In this document: positions 28,679 to 36,838 of the stretch, in pieces | Layout: the number at the start of each line of letters is the position of its first letter | Position numbering within the stretch: position 1 is the stretch's first letter | From: Candidatus Gastranaerophilales bacterium | GTDB lineage: Bacteria > Cyanobacteriota > Vampirovibrionia > Gastranaerophilales > Gastranaerophilaceae | Length of the DNA stretch: 55,559 nucleotides | NCBI GenBank assembly: GCA_944325005.1 | Contig: CALUYO010000010.1 | Location: forward strand, 1-55,559 | Direction of reading: 5' to 3' | Notes under the pieces: generated by a model | The model's input: the letters and a program-made list of their open reading frames with translations, nothing else | Databases searched by the model: none | What the model was told of the DNA's origin: nothing | Translations under genes and position numbers: made by a program

Positions 28679-30241
28679 ATGGAAAAGTTTTATTTAACAA
28701 CAGCAATAGATTACGTAAACGGCGCACCCCACATAGGACACGCTTATGAAAAAATATTAACCGACATAATAGCAAGACACTATACTCAAAGATGCGATGA
28801 TGTTTATTTCCTGACAGGAACGGATGAACATGGAATTAAAATCCAAAAAACCGCAGCTGAAAAAGGTATTACCCCGAAAGAACTCTGCGACGAAAACGCG
28901 CAAAAATTCAAAAATGCATGGAAAGCTCTTGACGTTGATTATACAAAATTCATAAGAACAACTGATCAGGACCATGAAAAAATTGTTCAGCATATTTTTG
29001 ATAAATTATTGAAAAAAGGCGACATTTATAAACATTCTTATGAAGGTCTTTACTGCACCGGATGTGAATGCTTCTTAAACCCTAAAGATTTGACAGAGGA
29101 CGGACTCTGTCCGGATCACTTAAAAAAACCGGAAGTGGTTAAAGAAGAAAATTACTTTTTCAAACTTACAAAATACAAAGATGCAATCATTAAACATATT
29201 AAAGAACACCCTGATTTTATCGTCCCGGAATTCAGAGCAAATGAAGTTTTAAACCAGCTTGAAGATATTCAGGATATCTCTGTTTCACGTGCAAAATCAA
29301 ATGTTAAATGGGGTATTGATGTATTAGGTGACGATGAGCAGTCAATTTATGTATGGATTGATGCGCTTTCAAACTATATTACGGCTCTGGGATACGATAC
29401 GGAAAATCCGTCAGAAGATTTCAAAAAATACTGGCCGGCTGATGTGCATGTTATCGGAAAAGATATTTTAAAATTTCACAGTATTTACTGGCCTGCATTT
29501 TTGCTTGCACTTGATTTACCGCTTCCGAAACACATTTTTGCCCACGGCTGGATTACAATAGACGAATCAAAAATGTCAAAATCACTCGGAAATGTAATTT
29601 CGCCGACATCAGTTCTTGAAAGCTTCAATCTTGAACACCCGGACGCTTTCAGATACTATATGGCAACCTCGGCACCCTGCGGACGCGACGGAAATTATTC
29701 AGATGACGACTTTAAAGAAAAAGTTAACGCACACCTTGCAAACAGTATGGGAAACCTCTTAAACAGAACGCTTTCCATGCTTGTAAAATACTTTGACGGC
29801 GAAGTTAAAGCCGAATTTAAAGGCGAAAATCCATTAGCTAAAAAAGCACTAGGAACAGTTCAAATTGTTAAAAACCACTTTGATAACTTTGAAATAGCCG
29901 AAGCAGGACTTGAGATTACATCATTAGTTGATGCTGCAAACAAATACGTTCAGGACACTGCACCATGGACGCTTGCTAAAGAAGAAAAAATGACAGAATG
30001 CGGTCAGGTGCTTGTAAATGTCCTTGATATAATGTGCATTATTGCATCTCTGATTTATCCGTATTGCCCGAATATCGCATCAGATATGGCAAAACAGTTG
30101 TCATTTGATTTAAAAACCAAACTCGACGATTTGACAGCTGACAATATTAAATGCGGAAAATTAATCTCAAAAGAAGATATCAAACCTGTATTTCTAAGGC
30201 TTGATTCAGAGCTTGCCGACAAATCAGCAAAAAAAAGCTAG
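28679..30241 (+). CDS. metG: Methionyl-tRNA synthetase
   Basis: The 520-aa enzyme charges tRNA-Met. It has YVNGAPHIGHAYEKI with the HIGH motif (18-21), the zinc knuckle CTGCECFLNPKDLTEDGLC, WIDALSNYITALG and the KMSKSLGN loop (about 298). It lacks the C-terminal tRNA-binding dimerisation domain of longer MetG forms, which is common. SD AAAGGA lies before the ATG. A phase-variable pseudopilin follows 49 nt later. Confidence 0.96.
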   Translation: MEKFYLTTAIDYVNGAPHIGHAYEKILTDIIARHYTQRCDDVYFLTGTDEHGIKIQKTAAEKGITPKELCDENAQKFKNAWKALDVDYTKFIRTTDQDHEKIVQHIFDKLLKKGDIYKHSYEGLYCTGCECFLNPKDLTEDGLCPDHLKKPEVVKEENYFFKLTKYKDAIIKHIKEHPDFIVPEFRANEVLNQLEDIQDISVSRAKSNVKWGIDVLGDDEQSIYVWIDALSNYITALGYDTENPSEDFKKYWPADVHVIGKDILKFHSIYWPAFLLALDLPLPKHIFAHGWITIDESKMSKSLGNVISPTSVLESFNLEHPDAFRYYMATSAPCGRDGNYSDDDFKEKVNAHLANSMGNLLNRTLSMLVKYFDGEVKAEFKGENPLAKKALGTVQIVKNHFDNFEIAEAGLEITSLVDAANKYVQDTAPWTLAKEEKMTECGQVLVNVLDIMCIIASLIYPYCPNIASDMAKQLSFDLKTKLDDLTADNIKCGKLISKEDIKPVFLRLDSELADKSAKKS

Positions 30242-30290
30242 AAAAAATTCAACAAATAGGTTATAATAAATAAAAATAGGAGGTGGAAAA

Positions 30291-31030
30291 ATGTTGAAAT
30301 TAAAAGCTTTGAACTGCCCCCCCCCCGTTGGAATAGACGGCTGACAAGGGATTGCATATTTTCAGGCATCTTTTGTAAATCTGCTTTTACTTTAGCAGAA
30401 GTTCTGGTAACATTAGGTATTATAGGCGTAGTATCAGCTATGACCGTTCCGGCTTTAATGCAAAATCACCAGAAAAAAACCTATGTAACCCAGCTTCACA
30501 AAGTTTATAACCAGCTTTCTCAGGCAGTTGTTCTATACATGACTGACAGAAATGCACTAAATCTTAAAGAAGCAGGATTAACAAACGGTGATGCAATTGA
30601 TGCATTTATGAAAAAATACTTTAAAATTGTTCAGGATTGTACTGCAGACATATCAGAATGTGCAAATTCTTCCGAATACAAAAAAATGGATGGAACATCA
30701 AATCCAATATTCCGTAAAGACAGTGCATACAGTTTTAAATATTATATTCTTGCAGATGGTTCACTAATCGGGCTGCTAAATTATGGGGATAATAAAATTC
30801 AGGTTAATGTTGATGTTAACGGTAAAAAAGGTCCAAATATTATAGGCAGAGATACTTTCGCTTTTAATATTTACAGCAACGGGATAATTGATGATGAGTG
30901 CAGCAGCCCTCCTTGTACAGAAGAAGAAAGAGAGACAATGTATAATAAGAATTGTATTTCGTCATCAACTACAGGATGGTTTGGCTGCTTCGGTAAAATT
31001 CTCAACGATAATTGGGAAATGACTTATTAA
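30291..31030 (+). CDS. Pseudopilin-like gene, frame-shifted OFF by a 10-nt poly-C tract
   Basis: ATG 30291 has a perfect SD (AGGAGGTGG, 5 nt spacing) and reads MLKLKALNCPPPVGIDG then stops at 30342. The frame two bases over is open through the tract and continues KSAFTLAEVLVTLGIIGVVS, the prepilin methylation segment, then an alpha-helix (YVTQLHKVYNQLSQAV) and a Cys-bearing globular part ending near CISSSTTGWFGCFG. With 11 or 8 C instead of 10, the SD-supported start would be in frame and give a leader of about 32 aa. So the gene is whole but switched OFF at this tract length. An internal ATG at 30440 would lose the FTLAE motif and cannot give a pilin. A terminator follows. Confidence 0.82.
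30317..30326. repeat. Poly-C tract (10 nt) in a pseudopilin leader
   Basis: Ten C lie 26 nt after the ATG of a pseudopilin gene. It is the frame switch discussed for the gene itself. Confidence 0.88.
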
Positions 31031-31034
31031 ATAC

Positions 31035-31060
31035 AAAAGGCGGTTTTAAAACCGCCTTTT
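31035..31060. terminator. Terminator after second pseudopilin
   Basis: AAAAGGCGGTTTT and AAAACCGCCTTTT, a perfect 13-bp inverted repeat, starts 4 nt after the stop codon. Confidence 0.88.
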
Positions 31061-31070
31061 ATAAAATAAA

Positions 31071-31466
31071 TTATTCTTCCTGCTGTTTTATCAAACTTCC
31101 TACAGCCGCATACATCGCTGCTGAAATTTCTGAGGTTGATGTAAACGGACCATAGTCTTTAATAAATCTTGCAACATCAAATGTGTTCAGATAATTTTGC
31201 AAAGCTGCAGCAGATTCATCCGTCAAATTGTAAGTAAACATTATATTTTTTAAGTAATTTGCAGCCTTTTCTTCAACATCATCTTCACCATAGTCTGATG
31301 ATGAAAATTGTGCTACATCTTTTTCTTCTGTTTCTTTTGATGCTACACCGTATTCTTTAGCTTCTTCTGCAGCATTTTCTTCCTGTGTTTCTTTTAATTC
31401 ATCTTCTTCTTCCACAGCTGCTGCTGCCGATGTGTAAGCTTTTGATGATACTCCTGAAATTTCCAT
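31071..31466 (-). CDS. Small acidic protein, paralogue of 31560-31925
   Basis: From ATG 31466 (SD AAAGGACAGG upstream) it encodes 131 aa. The N-terminus is Ala/Glu-rich and low complexity (AAAAVEEEDELKETQEENAA). The C-terminal helical domain LQNYLNTFDVARFIKDYGPFTSTSEISAAMYAAVGSLIK matches the end of the neighbouring gene (LDKYLENFDVKKFMKKNPNMTSPDFYMVMYNETEGLVK). The unknown domain thus occurs twice in tandem. No signal peptide. Confidence 0.6.
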   Translation of the reverse strand: MEISGVSSKAYTSAAAAVEEEDELKETQEENAAEEAKEYGVASKETEEKDVAQFSSSDYGEDDVEEKAANYLKNIMFTYNLTDESAAALQNYLNTFDVARFIKDYGPFTSTSEISAAMYAAVGSLIKQQEE

Positions 31467-31559
31467 AATACCTGTCCTTTCTGTAAAAACTACTCTTTTA
31501 CATGTACGTATATCGGACACCGTATAAAAAAACTTTAAAATTTTGTAAAGAGATATTAA

Positions 31560-31925
31560 TTACTTAACCAAACCCTCTGTTTCATTATACATAACCATGT
31601 AAAAATCAGGACTTGTCATATTAGGATTTTTTTTCATAAACTTTTTAACGTCAAAATTCTCAAGGTATTTATCAAGCTTTTTTTGAACTTTTTCATTTTC
31701 TTCATGCTCGTTTTTGAGTTTTGCAATATACTGGCGTGTCATTGCCAAAATTTCATCTTCTGTCAAAATTGGCAGACCGCCGATTAAAACCTCATCCGGT
31801 TCATCTTCGTCAATATATTTTTTCAATTCTTCTTTTGGGTCCTCTTTCTGCCGTCTTCCGTTGCTGTCAGAAGATGTAGAAGAAGATATTGCTCTGTTAA
31901 AAGGATTATTTACGCTGTTAAACAT
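31560..31925 (-). CDS. Small acidic protein, paralogue of 31071-31466
   Basis: The 121-aa product begins MFNSVNNPFNRAISSSTSSD, has a charged middle (DEDEPDEVLIGGLPILTEDE) and the shared C-terminal domain with NFDVKKFM and TSPDFYMVMYNE. SD GAGG precedes the ATG. No known family; upstream gene of an apparent minus-strand pair. Confidence 0.6.
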   Translation of the reverse strand: MFNSVNNPFNRAISSSTSSDSNGRRQKEDPKEELKKYIDEDEPDEVLIGGLPILTEDEILAMTRQYIAKLKNEHEENEKVQKKLDKYLENFDVKKFMKKNPNMTSPDFYMVMYNETEGLVK

Positions 31926-32013
31926 ATAGGATGCCTCATTTTTTAGTTTCTAACGGTATTAACAACAAAAAACTTTAATTAAATCATATATTCGAATGAT
32001 ATAAATAAGTCTA

Positions 32014-32283
32014 TTATTTCTTTAACAATTTAGTAATTTTATAAAGGTCTAATGAAATGAAATTTGATGCTTCCACAATATTATTCATATATATAGATAA
32101 TTTATCAAGTTTTTTACAATTTTTTTTGTATACGGTGGGATTATTTTCAATATTTATTATAATATTCGTGATAATCTGAAATCTTATAGCCATATGAGTA
32201 TACATAACAAATGCATCCAGTATTATCGGATAAAATATATCTTTAAATGAAGTCTCATCATCATATTTGTATTTTCCCGACAA
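32014..32283 (-). CDS. Small helical protein next to XRE locus 3
   Basis: The 89-aa product MSGKYKYDDETSFKDIFYPI... is rich in Ile and predicted all-helical (FYPIILDAFVMYTHMAIRFQIITNIIINIE; LDKLSIYMNNIVEASNF split by the loop). It resembles four-helix-type nucleotidyl or antitoxin-like folds only vaguely. On its strand TTGACA (from 32409) and TATATT at 16 nt spacing form a promoter whose -10 overlaps the shared palindrome. It is divergent from the HTH gene. Confidence 0.6.
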   Translation of the reverse strand: MSGKYKYDDETSFKDIFYPIILDAFVMYTHMAIRFQIITNIIINIENNPTVYKKNCKKLDKLSIYMNNIVEASNFISLDLYKITKLLKK

Positions 32284-32344
32284 TTTTTCGTAAAGTTCTT
32301 TAACTGGTAAGTTTTTTTTTCATTATATACTCTCCATATTACTG

Positions 32345-32386
32345 ATATTTATAATATATGACTTTTAAATCATATATTATAAATAT
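32345..32386. promoter_or_regulatory. Palindromic operator, 17-bp arms, between divergent genes
   Basis: ATATTTATAATATATGA (32345-32361) and TCATATATTATAAATAT (32370-32386) are perfect complements with an 8-nt spacer. The arms contain TATTTATAATA / TATTATAAATA, the same half-site seen at 41138-41167. A likely site for the XRE protein encoded at 32428. Confidence 0.75.
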
Positions 32387-32427
32387 AGTACATAGAAACA
32401 TTATGTCAAGTTTTTTATAATTTCATT

Positions 32428-32649
32428 ATGACAGACAAAGATATTTTATTAAAATTAGCATCTAAAATCAGCTATGAAAGAAAAAAGCGTAATCTTTCAC
32501 AGGAAAAACTTGCTGAAATGGCAAATGTTAATATGCGTTCTATCAGCATGATTGAAAATGGTACAACAAATGCTAAATTTTTAACACTATATAAAATTGC
32601 AAATGCACTCAATATTGAAGTATGCGAATTAGTTAATTTTCATTTGTAA
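32428..32649 (+). CDS. XRE-type HTH regulator, small (locus 3)
   Basis: The 73-aa protein is a typical Cro/C1 HTH: ISYERKKRNLSQEKLAEMANVNMRSISMIENGTTNAKFLTLYKIANALN (residues about 11-60). There is no SD; TATAAT (32416-32421) lies 6 nt before the ATG, so the mRNA is probably leaderless. A 42-bp palindrome lies 42 nt upstream. It probably regulates itself and the divergent helical protein. Confidence 0.86.
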   Translation: MTDKDILLKLASKISYERKKRNLSQEKLAEMANVNMRSISMIENGTTNAKFLTLYKIANALNIEVCELVNFHL

Positions 32650-32665
32650 ATCGATTGCCAATCGT

Positions 32666-32750
32666 TGTGCTTCAGCCCGACCTATTATTTCTTTAACAAT
32701 TTAGTATATAAACTTCTGATGTGATAAGTTAATTGTCGGGCTAAAGCACA
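32666..32750. terminator. Long inverted repeat (16-bp arms) between convergent genes
   Basis: TGTGCTTCAGCCCGAC (32666-32681) and GTCGGGCTAAAGCACA (32735-32750) pair with one mismatch around a 53-nt loop. The loop contains the second copy of the 25-bp direct repeat. It may be a terminator split by insertion, or a structured element; no T run directly follows. Confidence 0.5.
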
Positions 32751-32770
32751 CAATTAACATTAACTTTTAT

Positions 32771-33604
32771 TTACAGCGAGTTATAATAATCTTTTAAAAG
32801 CTTGCAGTCATCTTCAATATTCGGACTTTCGCAAACCAGCGCACCTTTTACTCCAAATTCTTTCAAAACTTTTATCAAATCCTTATAATTCATATCGGAT
32901 TCTTCAAGGTTCAAATGCTGTCTTTCACCCTTTGCAGTGTATTCTATCCCTGCAAGATGCCCGTGGAAATTCTCTATAGCATACTGTCCGACTTCTTTGC
33001 CCAATTTTTCCAGAACTTTTGAAAATTCATCATAAGTATTATATTCACCTGCCGTCCTTGCATGAAGATGCGAAAAGTCTATACAGGGCAAAACTTGTTC
33101 ATACTCTTTTGAAAGATTTATAATCTCATCCAAATCACCCCACTGGGTCGGCTTTCCTGTAGTTTCAGGACGAATCCATACATTTATGTTTTCACGCTCA
33201 ATGACATCAATTATTCTTTGCGTCTGCTTTTTAACCTGATTATAAACCGTATCTTTATCACCGCCCATATAAAAAGCAGCGTGATAAGTTATACTGAAAG
33301 CTCCTGCCTCCGAAGCAACAGATGCCGTATCAATAATTCTCTGCACACTTGCATCAATTTTATCTTCTTCCTTTGAATTAAGATTTATATAAAAGGGACC
33401 GTGAGCAGTTATAACAAAATCTTTTGATTTTTCTTTTACAAAACTTCTGTGCTCATTGTTCATTCTCACTCCATGAACAAATTCCAGCTCCATACCGTCA
33501 AGTTTCATTTCTTCTAAAACATCAAAAGCTGATACATAGCTGCCTTTACCGGTTCTTAAAGGCATACCGGCTGTTATGAAATTTAATTTATCAAAACTTC
33601 TCAT
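32771..33604 (-). CDS. Endonuclease IV-like (AP endonuclease family 2) TIM-barrel protein
   Basis: The 277-aa protein has the endonuclease IV/xylose-isomerase-like barrel pattern: GMELEFVHGVRM, VITAHGPFYINLNS with metal-binding His, SITYHAAFYMGG, IRPETTG (Glu), PCIDFSHLHAR (Asp/His), ENFHGHLAG and LVCESPN. The metal ligands look complete, so AP-site or related hydrolase activity is likely. It overlaps the Cys-motif gene upstream by 1 nt. It could alternatively be a sugar isomerase-like relative; Nfo is slightly favoured by INLNS. Confidence 0.8.
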   Translation of the reverse strand: MRSFDKLNFITAGMPLRTGKGSYVSAFDVLEEMKLDGMELEFVHGVRMNNEHRSFVKEKSKDFVITAHGPFYINLNSKEEDKIDASVQRIIDTASVASEAGAFSITYHAAFYMGGDKDTVYNQVKKQTQRIIDVIERENINVWIRPETTGKPTQWGDLDEIINLSKEYEQVLPCIDFSHLHARTAGEYNTYDEFSKVLEKLGKEVGQYAIENFHGHLAGIEYTAKGERQHLNLEESDMNYKDLIKVLKEFGVKGALVCESPNIEDDCKLLKDYYNSL

Positions 33605-34002
33605 TATACTTTAACCCTTACAAGTTCCTCAAGAATTTCACACGCGTCAGAAACAAATTTTGAACAATGCGCTTTTCTTTCTGCTCCATCAAAACCTTTA
33701 GATAAAACACGGCAGCAGGTAACTTTATTGCGTTTTTTAAATTCTTCCACAATTTTTGCTGCATTTACACGTGCCGTAACTTCATTGCCTTTAGAATTTT
33801 CACGTCCGAAATTATAACCGTTGATAATCTGTGCAGCAGCAACAGCACCGCAAACACATCCTGATGCCATACCGCCTGAAAAAGCTGTTGCACATGAGAG
33901 CAGTTCTTTTGGACACAAACCGGCATCTGATGCAGCTTTTATAACACTTTCAGCACAGGAATAACCCTGATTTACATAATAATTAACTGCCTGTTCTTTC
34001 AT
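33604..34002 (-). CDS. C_GCAxxG_C_C family protein
   Basis: The 132-aa protein has the signature Cys pattern: GYSCAESVIKAAS, CATAFSGGMASGCVCGAVAAA, KVTCCRVL and AHCSKFVSDACEI, which defines the C_GCAxxG_C_C family (possible redox or metal-associated proteins, function unproven). ATG 34002 has AAGGAGATG upstream and gives the usual start MKEQAVNYYVNQGYSC. It is cotranscribed with the endonuclease IV-like gene. Confidence 0.88.
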   Translation of the reverse strand: MKEQAVNYYVNQGYSCAESVIKAASDAGLCPKELLSCATAFSGGMASGCVCGAVAAAQIINGYNFGRENSKGNEVTARVNAAKIVEEFKKRNKVTCCRVLSKGFDGAERKAHCSKFVSDACEILEELVRVKV

Positions 34003-34059
34003 AATACACATCTCCTTATCTATATAGTATAGCACAAATATTTATGTTATAATCCTGCT

Positions 34060-36393
34060 ATGAAAGAGTGGATATTTAACAAATACGACGGGCAGGAGAA
34101 ATCTTTAGTCAAAAGACTTTTACATTCAAGAGGGATTAAAACAGATGAAGAAATTTATGAATTTATTCACCCGCTTGAAATGAAGCTCACGCATCCAAAA
34201 GCATTTACAGATATGGAAAAATGCATTGAAAGACTTGCAAATGCAATTGACAATGGAGAAAAAATAGTTATCCACGGCGATTTTGATGCAGACGGAGTTA
34301 CGTCAACCTCTTTGCTTTACAGAACTTTTAAATATCTTGGTGCTGATGTAAATTATTTTATCCCGGACAGAGAAAAAGAAGGCCACGGTTTTGATACAAA
34401 AGCCCTTGTCAAAGTAATGACACAGGTTAAACCTAAAGTTATAATCTCATGTGACTGCGGAATATCTGATGTTGATGCAGTTAATTTTTTAAACAGTTTT
34501 AAAATAGATGTTATAATCACAGACCACCACGAAGCACCGGAAATTCTTCCAAAAGCATACGGGATTATTAATCCGAAAGCACCGGATTCACTGGACGAAA
34601 ATTTGACGGCTAAACAAATTGAAAGCCTTACCTCACTTGCAGGTGTCGGAGTTGCTTTCAAAGTAGCTCAAGCGTTACTTGAAAAATACAACAAACTTGA
34701 ATTTATAACCGAAATTCTTCCCTATGTTGCCGTAGGAACCGTTGCGGACTTAGTTCCTCTGATAGGTGAAAACAGATATTACGTAACAAAAGGGCTTGAA
34801 CTTATCTCTAACGGAAAGCATTACGGACTGTCAAGATTATTGGAAAGCGCCGGTTATAAAGGTCAGATTACATCCGAACAAATTGCATTCGGTATTGCCC
34901 CGAGAATAAATGCTTCAGGACGCCTTGATACAGTTGATGCAGCTTTAAAAGTTCTAATTTCCGATAACAAACAGGAAATTGAAATGGCTGTTCAGTCTTT
35001 AAACGAATTTAACAAAGTTCGTCAGGAACTCTGCCAGAATATTTTTGCCGAAGCTGATGAAATGGTTAAAGCGGAAGGTAACAGAAACTCCGCGATAGTA
35101 TTATTTAATAAAGAATGGCATGTCGGAATTATCGGTATTGTTGCCTCAATGCTTGTGGAAAAGTACTATAAGCCGACATTTTTAATGACATACTCTGATG
35201 AAACAAAACAATTCAGATGCTCTGCCAGAAGCGTTAAAGGGGTTAACCTCTATGACACAATCTCGATGAATGCAGAACTTTTCGACGGTTTCGGCGGACA
35301 CGAAATGGCGGCAGGTCTTTCCTTCAGCGAAGAAAAAGCTTCTTTCGAGCAGGTAAAATCAGCCCTTTGCAAAACAGTTAAAGAAATGTCACAGGGAAAA
35401 GATTTAAAACCTTTTATTAATATTGATTTAGAGCTTATGCCTGATGATATTGACGTTGACTTAGTTGAGCAGATATCACAGCTTGAACCTTTCGGGCAAA
35501 ACAATCCCAGTCCTGTTTTCGTTATAAAAAATTTGAAAATTAAAGAAAAACGCTTAATGGGAGAAAACAAAAATCACCTGAGGCTTACCTGTCAAGCGGG
35601 AACCACAGAATTCAACTGTATCCGCTGGAAAGAAGGCGATATATCTCTTGTCAAAGGCGATATGCTTGATTTAGCATTTCACCCGCAGATAAATGAATAT
35701 AACGGCGTAACAAGTGTTCAGCTGATTATAGATGATATCCACTCCGAATACCTGAAAGAAGAAGAAAATCTGCCACAGCAAAAATTATACGATCACCGCA
35801 AAAAAACAGATATACTTCCTCAGGTAAATGATTATGTAAAAAATTCAAAGCAAAATATTCTTATTTTTGCAGAAAGTAAAACTATTTTAGATAAATTAAA
35901 GCCATTTGAAGCACTTTTTGCAAGAATTGTAACACGCGACAATTTACGACCATGCGACAGTTTGATGCTTTTTGATTATCCGGCTGACAGAGAAACTTTT
36001 GACAGAATTTTAAATCAGACAAACCCTATTTCACTTCACTTTATGAATTACGATTTAAAATATATGGATGAAGAAGAGTTTTTAAAGACAGTTTGCGGAA
36101 TGCTGAAATTTGCCTGCCACAATAACGGCGGGAAAGTTGAACTCCGCAGATGTGCAAGCTTTCTGGGTAAATCATATCAGGTATTTGAACTTCTTTTCTC
36201 AATCCTTGACGATACAGGATTAATCAAAATAAAAGAGCATACAAAAGAGTATTTTGTAATAGATTACAATGCAAACGCTGAAATATCACAGGTTTTGCAT
36301 TCACCCAAATACTCAATTCTAACAGATTTGATTGAAGAATGTGAAGAATTCCAAAAAAGTCTCATGGAAGATGACGTCTATACGTTAATATAA
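34060..36393 (+). CDS. recJ: Single-stranded-DNA exonuclease RecJ
   Basis: The 777-aa protein degrades ssDNA 5'-3' in recombination and repair. DHH-family motifs are visible: VIHGDFDADGVTSTSLL (about 68-84), DCGISD, TDHHEAP (about 155), and DHHA1 motif GGHEMAAGLSF with the preceding FRCSARS. It exceeds the common 560-aa size through a C-terminal extension of about 200 aa, seen in other lineages as well. There is no SD; TATAAT with TGT ahead lies 6 nt before the ATG, so it is probably leaderless. Confidence 0.95.
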   Translation: MKEWIFNKYDGQEKSLVKRLLHSRGIKTDEEIYEFIHPLEMKLTHPKAFTDMEKCIERLANAIDNGEKIVIHGDFDADGVTSTSLLYRTFKYLGADVNYFIPDREKEGHGFDTKALVKVMTQVKPKVIISCDCGISDVDAVNFLNSFKIDVIITDHHEAPEILPKAYGIINPKAPDSLDENLTAKQIESLTSLAGVGVAFKVAQALLEKYNKLEFITEILPYVAVGTVADLVPLIGENRYYVTKGLELISNGKHYGLSRLLESAGYKGQITSEQIAFGIAPRINASGRLDTVDAALKVLISDNKQEIEMAVQSLNEFNKVRQELCQNIFAEADEMVKAEGNRNSAIVLFNKEWHVGIIGIVASMLVEKYYKPTFLMTYSDETKQFRCSARSVKGVNLYDTISMNAELFDGFGGHEMAAGLSFSEEKASFEQVKSALCKTVKEMSQGKDLKPFINIDLELMPDDIDVDLVEQISQLEPFGQNNPSPVFVIKNLKIKEKRLMGENKNHLRLTCQAGTTEFNCIRWKEGDISLVKGDMLDLAFHPQINEYNGVTSVQLIIDDIHSEYLKEEENLPQQKLYDHRKKTDILPQVNDYVKNSKQNILIFAESKTILDKLKPFEALFARIVTRDNLRPCDSLMLFDYPADRETFDRILNQTNPISLHFMNYDLKYMDEEEFLKTVCGMLKFACHNNGGKVELRRCASFLGKSYQVFELLFSILDDTGLIKIKEHTKEYFVIDYNANAEISQVLHSPKYSILTDLIEECEEFQKSLMEDDVYTLI

Positions 36394-36659
36394 TTTACAA
36401 TATTAGCCATTGTTGTATTCCCTTACTTATTTATAAAAAAATATGGCTAAAAATTATTGAGACATCCGCACCCTATCCTATAGGGCAGTATAACTTAGTT
36501 TTAACCTATTTAAAACTCATATTTACATTTTATTTCTATTTTTAATAATATTTACTTTTTAAATATTTTTAATACAATATAATTATATAGGGAACAGACA
36601 AACAACCTCCAACTACACATCAAAACTTTACTGTGACAAGGTGGAAAGGAGGTGAGGAT
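36394..36659 (+). promoter_or_regulatory. AT-rich region with promoter and SD-sequestering leader of a micropeptide
   Basis: TATAAT at 36578-36583 is a plausible -10. In the leader ACCTCC (about 36605-36610) is complementary to GGAGGT (about 36648-36653), which is the SD of the 24-aa ORF. A small CCCTAT/ATAGGG hairpin lies at about 36473. No longer gene is seen. Confidence 0.5.
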
Positions 36660-36734
36660 ATGAAAAAACAGATAATAAAATATGCCCTATCTGTAGTAGG
36701 ACATATTTTACAAATTATCTCAATATTCATATAG
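36660..36734 (+). CDS. 24-aa hydrophobic micropeptide
   Basis: ATG with a near-perfect SD (AAAGGAGGTGAG) encodes MKKQIIKYALSVVGHILQII plus SIFI: a basic N-terminus and one amphipathic or membrane-spanning helix. It is a self-contained unit: promoter, about 70-nt leader with an anti-SD segment, peptide, strong terminator. This is how type I toxins and phenol-soluble-modulin-like peptides look, but no family match is recognised and no antisense RNA is proven. Compare the 26-aa peptide at 993-1073. Confidence 0.6.
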   Translation: MKKQIIKYALSVVGHILQIISIFI

Positions 36735-36772
36735 GGTCTGTGACGGCTGTCTTGCAGGACAGCCACCCTATA
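36730..36772 (+). terminator. Two-tier terminator of the micropeptide unit
   Basis: An outer stem TATAGGGT/ACCCTATA encloses GGCTGTC-TTGCAG-GACAGCC, followed by TTTTTATT. The outer stem includes the stop codon. Confidence 0.82.
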
Positions 36773-36838
36773 TTTTTATTATAACTTATTTTTTTTTTTA
36801 TTTCAAGTGTTTTAATTTTTCCATGATATAATGACTTT

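Larger units (their letters stand above)
32011..32706. repeat. 25-bp direct repeat bracketing the HTH/helical-protein pair
   Basis: CTATTATTTCTTTAACAATT followed by TAGTA occurs identically at 32011-32035 and 32682-32706. The first copy is the end of the gene 32014-32283; the second lies in the loop of a long hairpin after the HTH gene. The two copies enclose the whole divergent gene pair. Confidence 0.8.

Noticed and set aside
32666-32750. Integron attC-like site
   Set aside because: The arms GCCCGAC and GTCGGGC each differ by one base from the RYYYAAC/GTTRRRY core, there is no integron integrase in the window, and the extrahelical bases typical of attC are missing.
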